A stretch of 64,000 nt of DNA, from positions 186,001 through 250,000 of the forward strand of contig NZ_FQUQ01000004.1 in assembly GCF_900129215.1 (NCBI RefSeq), read 5' to 3'. This document shows, one piece after another, positions 51,714-61,652 of the stretch; within the stretch, counting starts at the first letter, position 1; each line of letters begins with the position of its first letter. The notes beneath the pieces are model-generated. The model was given only the letters and a program-made list of their open reading frames with translations. It was not told the origin of the DNA and did not search any database. The stretch is from Pedobacter caeni (GTDB lineage Bacteria > Bacteroidota > Bacteroidia > Sphingobacteriales > Sphingobacteriaceae). Both the position numbers and the translations under genes were made by a program.

Positions 51714-52799
51714 TCAGGTATTATTGATGCTGTGATTAAAAAAATCAATGAATTTATCTGCGTCATTTATGGCCTCATGATAACGTTGCTGGCCATTTTC
51801 AGCGATATGCCGGTAATAGGGATAATTGGTCACCATTTCGGTTAACTGACCTTCCAGGCCAGATAAATTCCAATGCACCGGAACATAGGTTTCATTGGCA
51901 ATAAAGAGGTCTGGAAAAGTTTCTACATGGTTCATTACCGGTTTCACCAATACTGCTCCGGAAATGAAAGTTTCAAAATCACGGTAACAAATCTCCCCCC
52001 AGCCAAAAGGACTGACACTCAGTTTTGAAGCTTTGAGTTCTTTCCAGTACCTGGATTTACTGACATTGGCCCCCGTTGCCATTTGCAGGTTCATTTGCTC
52101 AAAAAGGTTAATCAGGTGGTTTCTTTGGTAAAAAACATCTTTTTGCCCGCTGCTGTCTTTATGGATCGTGCCGCGGTAAGCCAGATCGTATGGTCTTTGC
52201 TGATCCACATTGGTAAACCGGACAGGATACCATTCGTAACTCAGGTAATTGCTCAGCCGGCTCATTTTGTATCCGAAATACCGGTAATCATTGAAGCCGA
52301 TATTCCATCCCAGCTTTACTTTATGAAGCTCCTCCGCCGGACAAGGTTCAAACCGTTTTCTTTGCTCCGGAGACAAACAGTTTAACCATACCCTGATGTC
52401 TTTGCTCCCCTCCTGATCGGTATAGTAATTTTTGTCCCGCAGCAGCTGTTTTTTAAGAAAGAAATCTACGTAAGGGATGACCGGAAAATCGTATGAACCC
52501 GTTGAATCGGCGGCATCAAACCAGATGAGCTGATCTACTGACCTTCTTAAGCTGAGCAGAAACCGAAACAGACTTTCCTCATTCCGGGCATTCCGCTTAT
52601 TGATATTTTGCCAGCCATCGGCAAAATACCTGGAATGGATCATGACATAATCGGCATCAGATAAGCATTTATCCCGATGATCTACGTAAAACTCTACTTT
52701 CAGACCATGGTCCAGCAATTGCTTTTTCCATCGGTGAAAATGATGCGTCTCGCCATAATATTGCTTTGATGGCCAGTCCAGAATCTTTAAAATCTTCAT
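51714..52799 (-). CDS. putative GT-B glycosyltransferase, divergent
   Basis: A 361-residue protein with no strongly conserved family motif. The C-terminal part, SKLSVSPFGWGEICYRDFETFISGAVLVKP, resembles the donor-binding region of CgeB/GT1-like transferases, while the N-terminal part (ILDWPSKQYYGETHHFHRW) looks like an acceptor-side Rossmann domain. Its start overlaps the initiating transferase gene by 4 bp, which supports a role in repeat-unit assembly, possibly the second sugar. Not certain. Confidence 0.65.
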   Translation of the reverse strand: MKILKILDWPSKQYYGETHHFHRWKKQLLDHGLKVEFYVDHRDKCLSDADYVMIHSRYFADGWQNINKRNARNEESLFRFLLSLRRSVDQLIWFDAADSTGSYDFPVIPYVDFFLKKQLLRDKNYYTDQEGSKDIRVWLNCLSPEQRKRFEPCPAEELHKVKLGWNIGFNDYRYFGYKMSRLSNYLSYEWYPVRFTNVDQQRPYDLAYRGTIHKDSSGQKDVFYQRNHLINLFEQMNLQMATGANVSKSRYWKELKASKLSVSPFGWGEICYRDFETFISGAVLVKPVMNHVETFPDLFIANETYVPVHWNLSGLEGQLTEMVTNYPYYRHIAENGQQRYHEAINDADKFIDFFNHSINNT

Positions 52800-53392
52800 T
52801 TCAAAAGGATGCTCTTAAGCGTATAAGAAATGATCTTACAATCAATCCAAAGGTTATGGTGATCGATATATTCCAGATTCTGACTGATTTTAGAGGGGAT
52901 CACATTATGGATATAAAAGCTCTCCGGATCGTCAGCTGTAGCCAGCAAACTGCTTTCGTCAATATATTTAATCGAGGCCCAGTCTGTAATTCCTGGTTTT
53001 ACGCTGAGCACCCGCTGTTGGCTGCTATCGTACATTTCCACATATTTGAGCACTTCCGGTCTTGGCCCCACAAAGCTCATCTCCCCTTTCAGAATATTCA
53101 GCAACTGAGGGAGTTCATCTACTTTATGTTTCCTCAACCAGCACCCTACCCTGGTAATCCTCGCATCATGATCACCGATAGTCAGCAGGCCCATTTTGTC
53201 TGCACCAGGACACATGGTCCTGAACTTAATCAATTGAAAACATTTCTGATTCAATCCTACCCTCGTCTGCCTGTAAAACACAGGTCCTTTATTTTCTCTT
53301 TTCAATAAAACAAACACCAGCAGAAATACCGGCGACAGGAAAAATAAGCCTGTCAGGGAGAAAAATATATCGAATATCCTTTTTGCATCCAT
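52796..53392 (-). CDS. initiating sugar-phosphate transferase (PglC-like, small monotopic)
   Basis: A 198-residue phosphoglycosyltransferase. A single N-terminal membrane-associated helix (about 10-30) is followed by the conserved catalytic core: GPVFYRQTRVG, QLIKFRTM, DELPQLLNILKGEMSFVGPRPE. This matches PglC/WcaJ C-terminal catalytic domains. It puts a sugar-1-phosphate, probably of the acetamido-6-deoxy type made via the CapD-like enzyme, on undecaprenyl phosphate. It starts the assembly of each repeat unit. Overlaps the next gene by 4 bp. Confidence 0.92.
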   Translation of the reverse strand: MDAKRIFDIFFSLTGLFFLSPVFLLVFVLLKRENKGPVFYRQTRVGLNQKCFQLIKFRTMCPGADKMGLLTIGDHDARITRVGCWLRKHKVDELPQLLNILKGEMSFVGPRPEVLKYVEMYDSSQQRVLSVKPGITDWASIKYIDESSLLATADDPESFYIHNVIPSKISQNLEYIDHHNLWIDCKIISYTLKSILLK

Positions 53393-53404
53393 GACCCAAA
53401 ACCA

Positions 53405-54646
53405 TTAAGATAAAACCTTTACTAATGTCTCTGTGCCTTTTACAAGCTGCACACATTCGATCACTGCATCCGTAATGTAATGGAGTTCAGCATCAGAAAG
53501 CTGAGGATAGATCGGCAATGAAACTTCATTTGCGAATTGCTTATAGCTATTGGGAAAATTTGCCATGGCATACCCCAGGCTTTTAAAATAGGTTAACATG
53601 GGCATAGGGATGAAATGGACGTTCACGTTAACCCCGCGGATCACCAGTTCATCAATCAGCTGATCCCGCTGTGCTTCGGTAATTCCCTTGATGCGCAATG
53701 GAAAAAGATGGTAGGAAGCCTCTCTTTTTTCATCCTGCATGACCGGCTCAATAAACCAGTCATGGGCCTTAAAGGCATCTCCATACCTTAAAGAAATGAT
53801 TTTCCGAAGTGGCATTAAGGTGTTCACATATTGTTTGATCTGTGCAAGACCAATTGCCGCACAAATGTCCGGCATATTCATTTTGAAGCCTTTAAACAGG
53901 ATGTCATATCTCCAGTTTGCCCCCTTCGATTTGGCAAAAGCATCTCTGTTCTGACCATTCATAGAGAACAGTTTCAGAAAGGTATATTCCTCCTGGTTAT
54001 CAAATGGCTCCGGCAGGTTGAGACAAATACATCCGCCCTCTGCGGTAGTGATATTTTTCACGGCATGGAAAGAGAAGATCGTAATATCAGATTGCTGTGC
54101 TGCAGGTTTTCCATCGTAAATTGCACCGATGGAATGTGCCGCATCAGAAATCAGCAGGATCCTTCCCAGGCTGGTTTGTCTGGCTGTTTTAGGCACAAAC
54201 TGTGTCCTGACCACCGGCTCCCGTACCAGTGCTTTCAACTCCTCATAGTGACAAGGTAAACCAGCAATATCTACAGCAATGATGGCTTTTGTTCTGGCAC
54301 TGATTTTTCGTTTCACCATTTCCGGATCGATGGTGAAATCATCCAGAATGTCGACCATAACCGGTGTTGCCCCACAATGCAATACACATAAGGCAGTAGC
54401 GCAATAGGTATAGGCAGGCACAATTACCTCATCTCCGGGCCCAACACCAAACCAATTGAGCATCATAATGGCCCCTGAAGTCCATGAGTTGACACAAACC
54501 GCAGCCTTCAGGCCTGTCAGGTTCAGCAATTCGGATTCCAGTGCTTTAACTTTTGGGCCAGTGGTGATCCAGTTGGCACGGAGGGTATCCAATACTTCAT
54601 CAATCACTGCCTGATCGATGAATGGCGGAGAAAATGGAATATTCAT
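53405..54646 (-). CDS. DegT/DnrJ/EryC1 aminotransferase
   Basis: A 413-residue sugar aminotransferase. The pocket elements are NSWTSGAIMML, the PLP-ring Asp in ISDAAHSIGA and the internal aldimine lysine in SFHAVKNITTAEGG. This family aminates keto sugars attached to a nucleotide, using glutamate. It is 12 bp upstream of the initiating transferase gene, so the aminated 4-keto-6-deoxy sugar may be the first residue on the lipid, as in bacillosamine-type pathways. Length and motif order are normal. Confidence 0.93.
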   Translation of the reverse strand: MNIPFSPPFIDQAVIDEVLDTLRANWITTGPKVKALESELLNLTGLKAAVCVNSWTSGAIMMLNWFGVGPGDEVIVPAYTYCATALCVLHCGATPVMVDILDDFTIDPEMVKRKISARTKAIIAVDIAGLPCHYEELKALVREPVVRTQFVPKTARQTSLGRILLISDAAHSIGAIYDGKPAAQQSDITIFSFHAVKNITTAEGGCICLNLPEPFDNQEEYTFLKLFSMNGQNRDAFAKSKGANWRYDILFKGFKMNMPDICAAIGLAQIKQYVNTLMPLRKIISLRYGDAFKAHDWFIEPVMQDEKREASYHLFPLRIKGITEAQRDQLIDELVIRGVNVNVHFIPMPMLTYFKSLGYAMANFPNSYKQFANEVSLPIYPQLSDAELHYITDAVIECVQLVKGTETLVKVLS

Positions 54647-54667
54647 AATCTTAAAGTTTAGTTTGTT

Positions 54668-55765
54668 TTAACCGAGGATCAGTTCCTCCCATTTGTCGGA
54701 GATCACTTCCAGGGAATTGGTCTGACTGATCCCTCTGGCTTCATTTCCCAGTTTCTTTTTAAGGCTCAGGTCAAAAAGGACATTAAACATTGCCTTTCTA
54801 AGTGCGGTCACATTGCCATTTGGAATGAGCATCCCATTTATCCCATCTTCAATGATTTCTGCCGGCCCAAATTCACAATCCATTGCGATACAGGGGCATC
54901 CACTGCTCATTGCCTCAATCAGCGCATTGGGATAACCTTCATTTCTGGAAGGCAGGACAAACAACTCGGTCTGGTTATAGTAATCCTGGAGGTCGTCCTT
55001 AGCTCCTGCCAGAATAACCCTATCCTGTAGGTTCAATCTGTTGATCTGTGTTGTTAAATGCTCTTTTTCAACCCCCTGACCCACGATGATCAGGTCTATA
55101 TTCTTAATTCTCAGCTCGCTGAATGCATCAATCAGCAGGTCAAAACCCTTTTCAAAGGACAGACGTCCAACACCCAGGATAAATTTTCGATGGTGTACAA
55201 TCACATGTGTATCCGATTTAAAAACATAGACCGGATTTCTGATGATGCTGTAATTCTTGAGCCGGTTAAAGAGCCCATTGTTTTTCAGACAGGTTTCAAT
55301 TCCTTTTGCCGGAACGACTACGGCTTTTGAGCCACTATAAATGAAATAAGACATCCACTTAAAGAAAAAATTAAAGCGGTTGATCGTATGATCGGGAGTT
55401 GTTCTTTCGGAAACAATGTAAGGGACGTTCAATAAACCACAGCTCAGTCCTGTCCAGAGATTGGCGCTGGTCATGAATGAAATCACACAATAGGGTTTTT
55501 CTTTCAGCAATACCCTTAACAGGCTAAGGTAGGTCAGCATCCCATAAATCAGCCTTCTGAAGAAGGTCTCTTTATATTTTCTTTTGAGCAAGGGAACCAC
55601 TCTGATTCCTTCTGCCAGAGGATAACCCTGTTCGGCATCGTTCATGCACACAATCACCACTTCGTATGATCTTGCACTGAAACTGTTGCTCAAGGTAGAG
55701 AGCACTCTTTCTGCCCCTCCTTTTTGCAAGGTATAAATCACAAAAACTAATTTTAATCCAGACAT
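54668..55765 (-). CDS. glycosyltransferase family 4
   Basis: A 365-residue GT-B enzyme. It has the KGGAERVLSTLSNSF acceptor motif, the donor domain with GVGRLSFEKGFDLLIDAF and the segment SRNEGYPNALIEAMSSGCPCI with the paired acidic and amide residues. Likely adds a sugar residue to the repeat. Confidence 0.93.
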   Translation of the reverse strand: MSGLKLVFVIYTLQKGGAERVLSTLSNSFSARSYEVVIVCMNDAEQGYPLAEGIRVVPLLKRKYKETFFRRLIYGMLTYLSLLRVLLKEKPYCVISFMTSANLWTGLSCGLLNVPYIVSERTTPDHTINRFNFFFKWMSYFIYSGSKAVVVPAKGIETCLKNNGLFNRLKNYSIIRNPVYVFKSDTHVIVHHRKFILGVGRLSFEKGFDLLIDAFSELRIKNIDLIIVGQGVEKEHLTTQINRLNLQDRVILAGAKDDLQDYYNQTELFVLPSRNEGYPNALIEAMSSGCPCIAMDCEFGPAEIIEDGINGMLIPNGNVTALRKAMFNVLFDLSLKKKLGNEARGISQTNSLEVISDKWEELILG

Positions 55766-55775
55766 GGCGCAGGTA

Positions 55776-56636
55776 TTATAATAAGTTCATAATTGTATTC
55801 ATGGCATTGCTGATCTTCCAGTTTCTCAGGTCAAACAGAAAATACTGACGGATATAAATTTTGAGCAATTCCTTTTTCATCAATCCGGAATACTTGAAAT
55901 TCTTTATGGTGAGGTTAAAATCACTGATCATTCTTCTCTTCCGGAGCCGGGAGTCGATCATGCTCCAGATCCCACCGGTATGCAGGCGGTAACAAGCCAT
56001 TACATCCGGCATCACAAATATTTTTTTACCCGTATTGGCAAGTGCATAAAGCTTAAAAAGTGTATCGGTACCATACGTCTCGAAGTACCAGGGCTCCTGC
56101 CCCACTGCTTTTACCGCATCCAGGTTCCTGATCATAAGGCTGCAGATTCTCGTTTCTTCTCTTTTGCCAAGCAATACGTCCTGGTAATCAAATTCCATAC
56201 TTACCGGTTGCGCTTTAATATAAACGATATCGTCATTTTCATTGATCACTTTGCTATGGTGACAACAGATGACATACCCGGGATTTGCTTCTAAAAAGTC
56301 GACTTGTTTTTGCAGTTTCCCTGCATCAATCCAGAAGTCGTCACCATCGCAGAGCGCGATATATTTCCCTCTTGCTTTCCTGATCACATCCACCTGGTTT
56401 CTGATGGCGCCAATATTGCTTTCATGAGCAATCAGCCTGATGAGTCCGGGATACCTGAGCGCATATTCCGCAATCACTGATTTAGTGGCATCCGTTGAGC
56501 AGTCTTCCCCAACCAGGATTTCGAATTCAAAATTGGTTTCCTGCATCAGGAAGCTTTCCAGTGCTCCGGCAATGTATTGTTCATGATTATAGGTGATGCA
56601 GCATACGCTCACCATGATTTCGGGGTTAGTACTCAT
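55776..56636 (-). CDS. glycosyltransferase family 2
   Basis: A 286-residue GT-A enzyme. The nucleotide-binding part has VSVCCITYNHEQYI, EDCSTDAT and the metal-binding CDGDDFW in place of the classic DxD. The C-terminal 100 residues contain an amphipathic helix possibly used for membrane contact. Probably cytoplasmic. It uses a nucleotide-sugar donor, product unknown. Confidence 0.92.
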   Translation of the reverse strand: MSTNPEIMVSVCCITYNHEQYIAGALESFLMQETNFEFEILVGEDCSTDATKSVIAEYALRYPGLIRLIAHESNIGAIRNQVDVIRKARGKYIALCDGDDFWIDAGKLQKQVDFLEANPGYVICCHHSKVINENDDIVYIKAQPVSMEFDYQDVLLGKREETRICSLMIRNLDAVKAVGQEPWYFETYGTDTLFKLYALANTGKKIFVMPDVMACYRLHTGGIWSMIDSRLRKRRMISDFNLTIKNFKYSGLMKKELLKIYIRQYFLFDLRNWKISNAMNTIMNLL

Positions 56637-56678
56637 TTTAAGAGGGTTAAATTTAGCAGATGGAACCAGGAGATCGAA

Positions 56679-57851
56679 CTAGTGGGCAGTACCGTTTTGG
56701 GCGATGACCAGGGCTGGATGTAAGGCTTCAATCGGAGCAGCAGGGTTCAGTTTCTCTGCCTGAGCCGGCTGGCCATAATTCTGCACCCGGAGGATGATAC
56801 GGGTGATCAGGTCCAGGTCACTCGAAGTAAGCGTATGGTAAAGTGGCAAACAAAGGATCCTGGAAGCTACAGACTCGCAAACAGGCATATAGGCCGGAGC
56901 AAGAAAAGGCAAACTGGATAACGAGGGATAGAAATATCTTCTGCAATAGATCTTTTCATTTTCTAATGCTTTCTGACAGCTTAACATCAGGTCGGCACTA
57001 TCAAATAATACCGGAAAATAAGCGTAGTTATAATCCAGATCTCCATTGAGCTTCGGATATTTTGCTTTTAGGTTGCTCAGCGCCCTCCAATAATAAAAAG
57101 AAAGCAACCTTCTTTTGTCCAGAATCTCATCGACATGTTTAAGGTTACATAAGCCCATTGCGGCATGAAACTCACAGTTTTTGCCGTTTATACCCAACTC
57201 AGAGAATTCTTCCGGACCATTGAACCCAAAATTCCTCATGGAGGCCATCTTTTTTAAGAGGTCCGGACATTGGGTAAATACTGCCCCTCCCTCAATCGTA
57301 TGAAAAAGCTTGGTGGCATGGAAACTCGTAGTGCTGATGTCTCCATACTCGAACACCGATTTGTTTTTATATTTCGTTCCGAAACAATGGGCAGCATCAA
57401 AAATCACTTTCAAAGAATGTAGATCTGCGATTTTCTGAATCGCATCAATATCACAAGGATTACCATATACATGAGTAGCAAGAATTGCAGAAGTTCTTGG
57501 GGTAATGGCCTGCTCTATTTTAGCAGGATCGATGTTAAAAGTCTCTTCATCGATATCCACAAACACAGGAGTACAACCTTCCCAGACAATGCTATTGCTC
57601 GTGGCCACAAAGGAAAAAGGTGTTGTAATGATCTCTCCTTTTAAGCCCAGTGCTTTAATCGCGATCTGCAATGCCATTGTGCCATTGGAGACAAAGAGCA
57701 AATGCTTCACATTCAGATAATTTTTCAGCTTCAGTTCCAGTTCATTAACTAATGGTCCGTTATTAGTGAGCCACTGGCGCTCCCAAATACTGCTCATGTA
57801 GGATTCAAATTCTTGAATTACCGGGAGAAAGGGTTTAGTTACAGGTATCAT
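56679..57851 (-). CDS. DegT/DnrJ/EryC1 aminotransferase, second copy
   Basis: A 390-residue PLP enzyme. Its key residues lie in VSNGTMALQIAIKALGL, FDAAHCFGTKY and TTSFHATKLFHTIEGGAV with the PLP lysine. It resembles the VioA/RfbE type that aminates dTDP- or UDP-4-keto-6-deoxy hexoses. It overlaps the flippase gene by 4 bp. Two aminotransferases with one 4,6-dehydratase suggest two distinct amino sugars or successive amination steps. Confidence 0.92.
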   Translation of the reverse strand: MIPVTKPFLPVIQEFESYMSSIWERQWLTNNGPLVNELELKLKNYLNVKHLLFVSNGTMALQIAIKALGLKGEIITTPFSFVATSNSIVWEGCTPVFVDIDEETFNIDPAKIEQAITPRTSAILATHVYGNPCDIDAIQKIADLHSLKVIFDAAHCFGTKYKNKSVFEYGDISTTSFHATKLFHTIEGGAVFTQCPDLLKKMASMRNFGFNGPEEFSELGINGKNCEFHAAMGLCNLKHVDEILDKRRLLSFYYWRALSNLKAKYPKLNGDLDYNYAYFPVLFDSADLMLSCQKALENEKIYCRRYFYPSLSSLPFLAPAYMPVCESVASRILCLPLYHTLTSSDLDLITRIILRVQNYGQPAQAEKLNPAAPIEALHPALVIAQNGTAH

Positions 57852-59290
57852 CTTTTTAGGATTAATTGTTTAAAATCATGAATTGCGGCAAGCCTGAAGA
57901 GGCTGCTTCCAGCGAGATAAACGATCAGAAAGAAGGAACCATCGATCAGGATTCTGCTGAGGTCAAATAGAGAAAGCGGCTTCAGGCAGTATAAATCGCC
58001 GAGGTAACATAACATCCCTGCAAGCAAGGAGTTGCCAATAATCGGAGCTGCATCTGCCATTTGCTCCGGGATGGGATAACTGATCATTTTACCACTGTAA
58101 AAAGAGTTGATATAATAGCCGATGAAATTGAAAATCAATTGAAAATAAAGCAGTCCATATATCCCAAATGGAATGGCACATAAAATCCCGACCACACAAA
58201 TTCCCTTTTTAACGGATTCCAGTTTCAGGATCAGGTCGCTCCGCCCTTTTACTTTCAGGATGTTTAAATTATAGGCATGTAATGGATATAGGATGCCTGC
58301 GAAACAAAGGATTTGAAAGTAAGGTACTGCCGGCAGCCATTTGCTGCTGAGCAGGAAGTTGAACAATGGTTCTGCAACCACAGCGAGCAGGATCAGCACC
58401 GGGGTATTCCAGAAAAGCAGCTGCTGCATCAGTTTCTTGTAGACCCATTTCAATTTTTCATCGTCGTCTACAATTTTAGAAAACATGGGATAAGTTACCT
58501 TATTGATCACCGCCGAGATGTTGCTCACCGGCAGCTGGCTCACCGATTCTGCCCTTGAATAATAGCCCAGTTGCAGGGCAGAATAGTATTTACCAATAAT
58601 TAACACATATACATTTTTGTACAGAATATCGAGTAATCCGGTAAGCGTCATTTTATATCCGAAATGGAAATGCCTTTTAAAACAGGCCGGATTAAACACT
58701 AAATCCGGTGTCCATCCGGAATAGATCCAATGCATGATCGTCGATAAAAAAGACTGAAACAAACCCATCCATACCAGACTCCAGACCCCTTCACCTTTTA
58801 AGGCCAGAAAAACACCTAACAGTCCGCCTGCCAATACGGAAGGAATCTGGATCAGCATCTGAATCCTGAATTTCATTTCCTTAATCAGCCTTGCATTCTG
58901 CACACTGAAAAAGGCATTCAGAATAAAATCCAGTGCATATATCCTTAAAATTAAGGTCAGCACATCCTGGTGGTAAAAAGCAGCAACCAGGGGTGCAATC
59001 AGGTATACCAAACCATAAATCAGGATACTTCCCAGCAGGTTAAAATAGAAAACGGTAGAATAATCATCCTGCGTCAGGTCTGCTGAGCGAATCAATGAAG
59101 AGGCCAGTCCGCCATCCAAAAGGGAGTTGCCTATGGCAATGAATATGGTCAGCATCGCGATCAGCCCGAATTCTGCGGGCATTAAAATCCTTGCCAGAAT
59201 AATGGTCATACAGAAACTGATCAGCTGTACACTGAATTGCTGTGTAAACGTCCAGATCAATCCTGATAAGGTCTCTTTTTTTAAGCTCAT
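57848..59290 (-). CDS. Wzx-type polysaccharide flippase (MOP/PST family)
   Basis: A 480-residue integral membrane protein with about 12-14 hydrophobic helices. The first helices contain SGLIWTFTQQFSVQLISF and LARILMPAEFGLIAML, the standard start of MOP-family exporters. It flips the lipid-linked repeat unit from the cytoplasm to the periplasm. It shares a 4-bp overlap with the aminotransferase gene, and is the only flippase in the cluster, next to the acyltransferase. Confidence 0.93.
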   Translation of the reverse strand: MSLKKETLSGLIWTFTQQFSVQLISFCMTIILARILMPAEFGLIAMLTIFIAIGNSLLDGGLASSLIRSADLTQDDYSTVFYFNLLGSILIYGLVYLIAPLVAAFYHQDVLTLILRIYALDFILNAFFSVQNARLIKEMKFRIQMLIQIPSVLAGGLLGVFLALKGEGVWSLVWMGLFQSFLSTIMHWIYSGWTPDLVFNPACFKRHFHFGYKMTLTGLLDILYKNVYVLIIGKYYSALQLGYYSRAESVSQLPVSNISAVINKVTYPMFSKIVDDDEKLKWVYKKLMQQLLFWNTPVLILLAVVAEPLFNFLLSSKWLPAVPYFQILCFAGILYPLHAYNLNILKVKGRSDLILKLESVKKGICVVGILCAIPFGIYGLLYFQLIFNFIGYYINSFYSGKMISYPIPEQMADAAPIIGNSLLAGMLCYLGDLYCLKPLSLFDLSRILIDGSFFLIVYLAGSSLFRLAAIHDFKQLILKR

Positions 59291-59322
59291 GGTGATCTGT
59301 ACTACTGCGAATGGCCCTTAGG

Positions 59323-60330
59323 CTATTTTTGTTTTTGTAAAACACTGGCGTATCCCTGTCCCTGAACCCTTAAATTCCTTAAAAAATGAAGTACCGGTTT
59401 TTCTAGAAACCTCGTCACCAGCCATGCTGCAGTGACGATCAGCACAATGGTGATCAAAATCAGAAGGTATTCATTATGGATGTAGTGCCCCATGGTCCGC
59501 ATCCAGACAAAACCGATGTTCTGATGAAGGAGGTACAAGGGATAAGAGATGTACCCGAGAAATATAAATGGTCGCCAGGTTAATATTTTAAGTTGGTTGT
59601 AGACAAATAAATAAAACAGCAGAAAGATGAAAACAAACACATAAAAAAGGGTCATTCCCGGATGTTCCAAGACCGCTGCAAGGAAGCAGAAGCCGATGAG
59701 CAGGTGCTCATGCCAGTCTCCTTTCGCAAATTTGATCTGGTAAAAAAGAATCCCAGCCATGAAGAACATGCCATACTGAAGGTTCAGAAAATAAGCACCA
59801 AAGGGCAATTTAAATAAGCTGTTACCGATCATCAGGCTCAGCCAGACGACGGCAATGGTCCTGACTTTACTCAACCAGCCCAACTGGAACAGGAGCCCCA
59901 TGCTGACATAAAAAAACAATTCAGGAATCAGCGACCAGTATACCCCATCTATATTTTTGATGTTGAACACGCCCTGAAACATCGTCAGGTTCATCAGGAA
60001 TACCGATACCGGCTGACTTTCAATTTTGGGATCCTGAGCCAGCCCCAGGATAAGGAAAGTAAGGATCATACAGATCCAATAGGTCGGGTACAATCTTGAA
60101 AAACGTTTATAGGCAAAATCCCCGATGGTAGTTTTTCCCTGAAGGGACATAAAAATCACAAAGCCGCTAATGATAAAGAACAGCTCTACCCCGTACTGGC
60201 CGATATTCCAATCGTATTTCTGAGGGTAATCATGACCGAAATTCAATCTGAATTTAGCGGTATAATGAAACAGCACGACATTGATCGCCGCGATCCCCCT
60301 TAAGACATCCAGTTCTTTTAAGCGTACCAT
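59323..60330 (-). CDS. acyltransferase-3 family membrane O-acyltransferase
   Basis: A 335-residue, ten-helix membrane protein. LDVLRGIAAINVVLFHY (with the catalytic-type His) and the FFIISGFVIF motif identify the Acyl_transf_3/OafA family. It adds an acetyl or other acyl group to a sugar of the polymer, probably at the inner membrane. It lies between the flippase and the nucleotide-sugar dehydrogenase. Confidence 0.92.
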   Translation of the reverse strand: MVRLKELDVLRGIAAINVVLFHYTAKFRLNFGHDYPQKYDWNIGQYGVELFFIISGFVIFMSLQGKTTIGDFAYKRFSRLYPTYWICMILTFLILGLAQDPKIESQPVSVFLMNLTMFQGVFNIKNIDGVYWSLIPELFFYVSMGLLFQLGWLSKVRTIAVVWLSLMIGNSLFKLPFGAYFLNLQYGMFFMAGILFYQIKFAKGDWHEHLLIGFCFLAAVLEHPGMTLFYVFVFIFLLFYLFVYNQLKILTWRPFIFLGYISYPLYLLHQNIGFVWMRTMGHYIHNEYLLILITIVLIVTAAWLVTRFLEKPVLHFLRNLRVQGQGYASVLQKQK

Positions 60331-60347
60331 AAATTTATAATGGTGTG

Positions 60348-61646
60348 TTACAAGCGCATATTGACCAGTTTATCCGGCAATAAAGACTTTAAATCATAGA
60401 CGATGGTTTGCGCGTTACACATGGCCGAAATGTCGATATCCCGAAATTTACGGTGTGCTACGGCGAGGATGATGGCATCATATTTCCTGGTTTTCGATTC
60501 TCCATTCTGACAAATCACCCCATATTCACGTTCCACCTGAACCGGATCGGCCCATGGATCATGGATCACCACCTGTATGTTGTATTCCCGGAGTCTTCTT
60601 ACAATGTCTATGACTTTGGTATTTCTAACATCAGGGCAGTTCTCTTTAAAGGTAAAGCCAAGGATCAGCACTTTACAATCCACCATTTTTCTGGAAGCCA
60701 CCATGCGTTTCACCAGCTCATCGGCGATGTAAATCCCCATGCGGTCGTTGATCCGTCTTCCGGCCAGGATGATCTCCGGATAATAGCCTTGTTCCTGAGC
60801 TTTTTGCGCCAGATAATAAGGGTCTACACCAATGCAATGCCCGCCAACCAGGCCGGGTTGAAATTTCATAAAATTCCATTTCGTTCCTGCAGCCCTCAGT
60901 ACTTCGCTGGTATCGATGCCAAGTTTATTGAAAATCATGGCCAGTTCATTTACGAAAGCAATATTGATGTCGCGTTGTGCATTCTCAATTACCTTGGCCG
61001 CTTCGGCAACTTTTATCGAAGATGCTTTATAGGTTCCGGCTAAAATCACCGAGCCATACAAGTTGTTGATCATCTCGGCTGAAGCAGGTGTAGAACCGGA
61101 AGTGATCTTTAAAATATGCGTTACCGTATGCTCCTTATCCCCTGGATTGATCCGTTCCGGCGAATAACCAACAAAAAAATCAGTATTGAACTTTAATCCG
61201 GATACCTTTTCCAGGACCGGAACACATTCCTCTTCGGTAGCCCCCGGATAAACGGTAGATTCATAGATCACCGTATCGTTTTTCTTCAAAACGCGGCCTA
61301 TTGTTTTGCTGGCTTTCAAAAGTGGCGTCATATCCGGGCGGTTGTTTTTATCTACCGGCGTAGGAACCGTAACGATATACACATTACATTTCCTCAGCAT
61401 TTCCAGTTCATTGGTACAAAACAAGCCTGTTAAGGTGCTGCAATCGTTCGTGATGATTTTCATCAGGTCGCTACCCTCAATTTCCAGCGTATGATCGTAG
61501 CCCATTTTCAGGTCGGCAATCCGCTCTACATTTGAATCGAAGCCAAATACTTTATATTTTCCGGCGAAGGCTACGGCCAGTGGTAAACCTACATATCCGA
61601 GCCCTACGATTCCAATTTTCAGCCCTTTAAGCACTTGAGTTGCCAT
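60348..61646 (-). CDS. nucleotide-sugar 6-dehydrogenase (WbpA/TviB type)
   Basis: A 432-residue UDP-sugar dehydrogenase. The NAD loop is GIVGLGYVGLPLA at about 12-24, the catalytic Cys lies in GGHCIGVDPYYL at about residue 266, and the C-terminal domain has LGFTFKENCPDVRNTK. The form IGVDPYYL fits the HexNAc branch (UDP-GlcNAc or UDP-ManNAc dehydrogenases) more than the plain UDP-glucose branch. It produces a uronic-acid-type donor, needed for the epimerase at 42444 and compatible with the uronate amidation suggested by AsnB. Confidence 0.92.
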   Translation of the reverse strand: MATQVLKGLKIGIVGLGYVGLPLAVAFAGKYKVFGFDSNVERIADLKMGYDHTLEIEGSDLMKIITNDCSTLTGLFCTNELEMLRKCNVYIVTVPTPVDKNNRPDMTPLLKASKTIGRVLKKNDTVIYESTVYPGATEEECVPVLEKVSGLKFNTDFFVGYSPERINPGDKEHTVTHILKITSGSTPASAEMINNLYGSVILAGTYKASSIKVAEAAKVIENAQRDINIAFVNELAMIFNKLGIDTSEVLRAAGTKWNFMKFQPGLVGGHCIGVDPYYLAQKAQEQGYYPEIILAGRRINDRMGIYIADELVKRMVASRKMVDCKVLILGFTFKENCPDVRNTKVIDIVRRLREYNIQVVIHDPWADPVQVEREYGVICQNGESKTRKYDAIILAVAHRKFRDIDISAMCNAQTIVYDLKSLLPDKLVNMRL

Positions 61647-61652
61647 TGTATA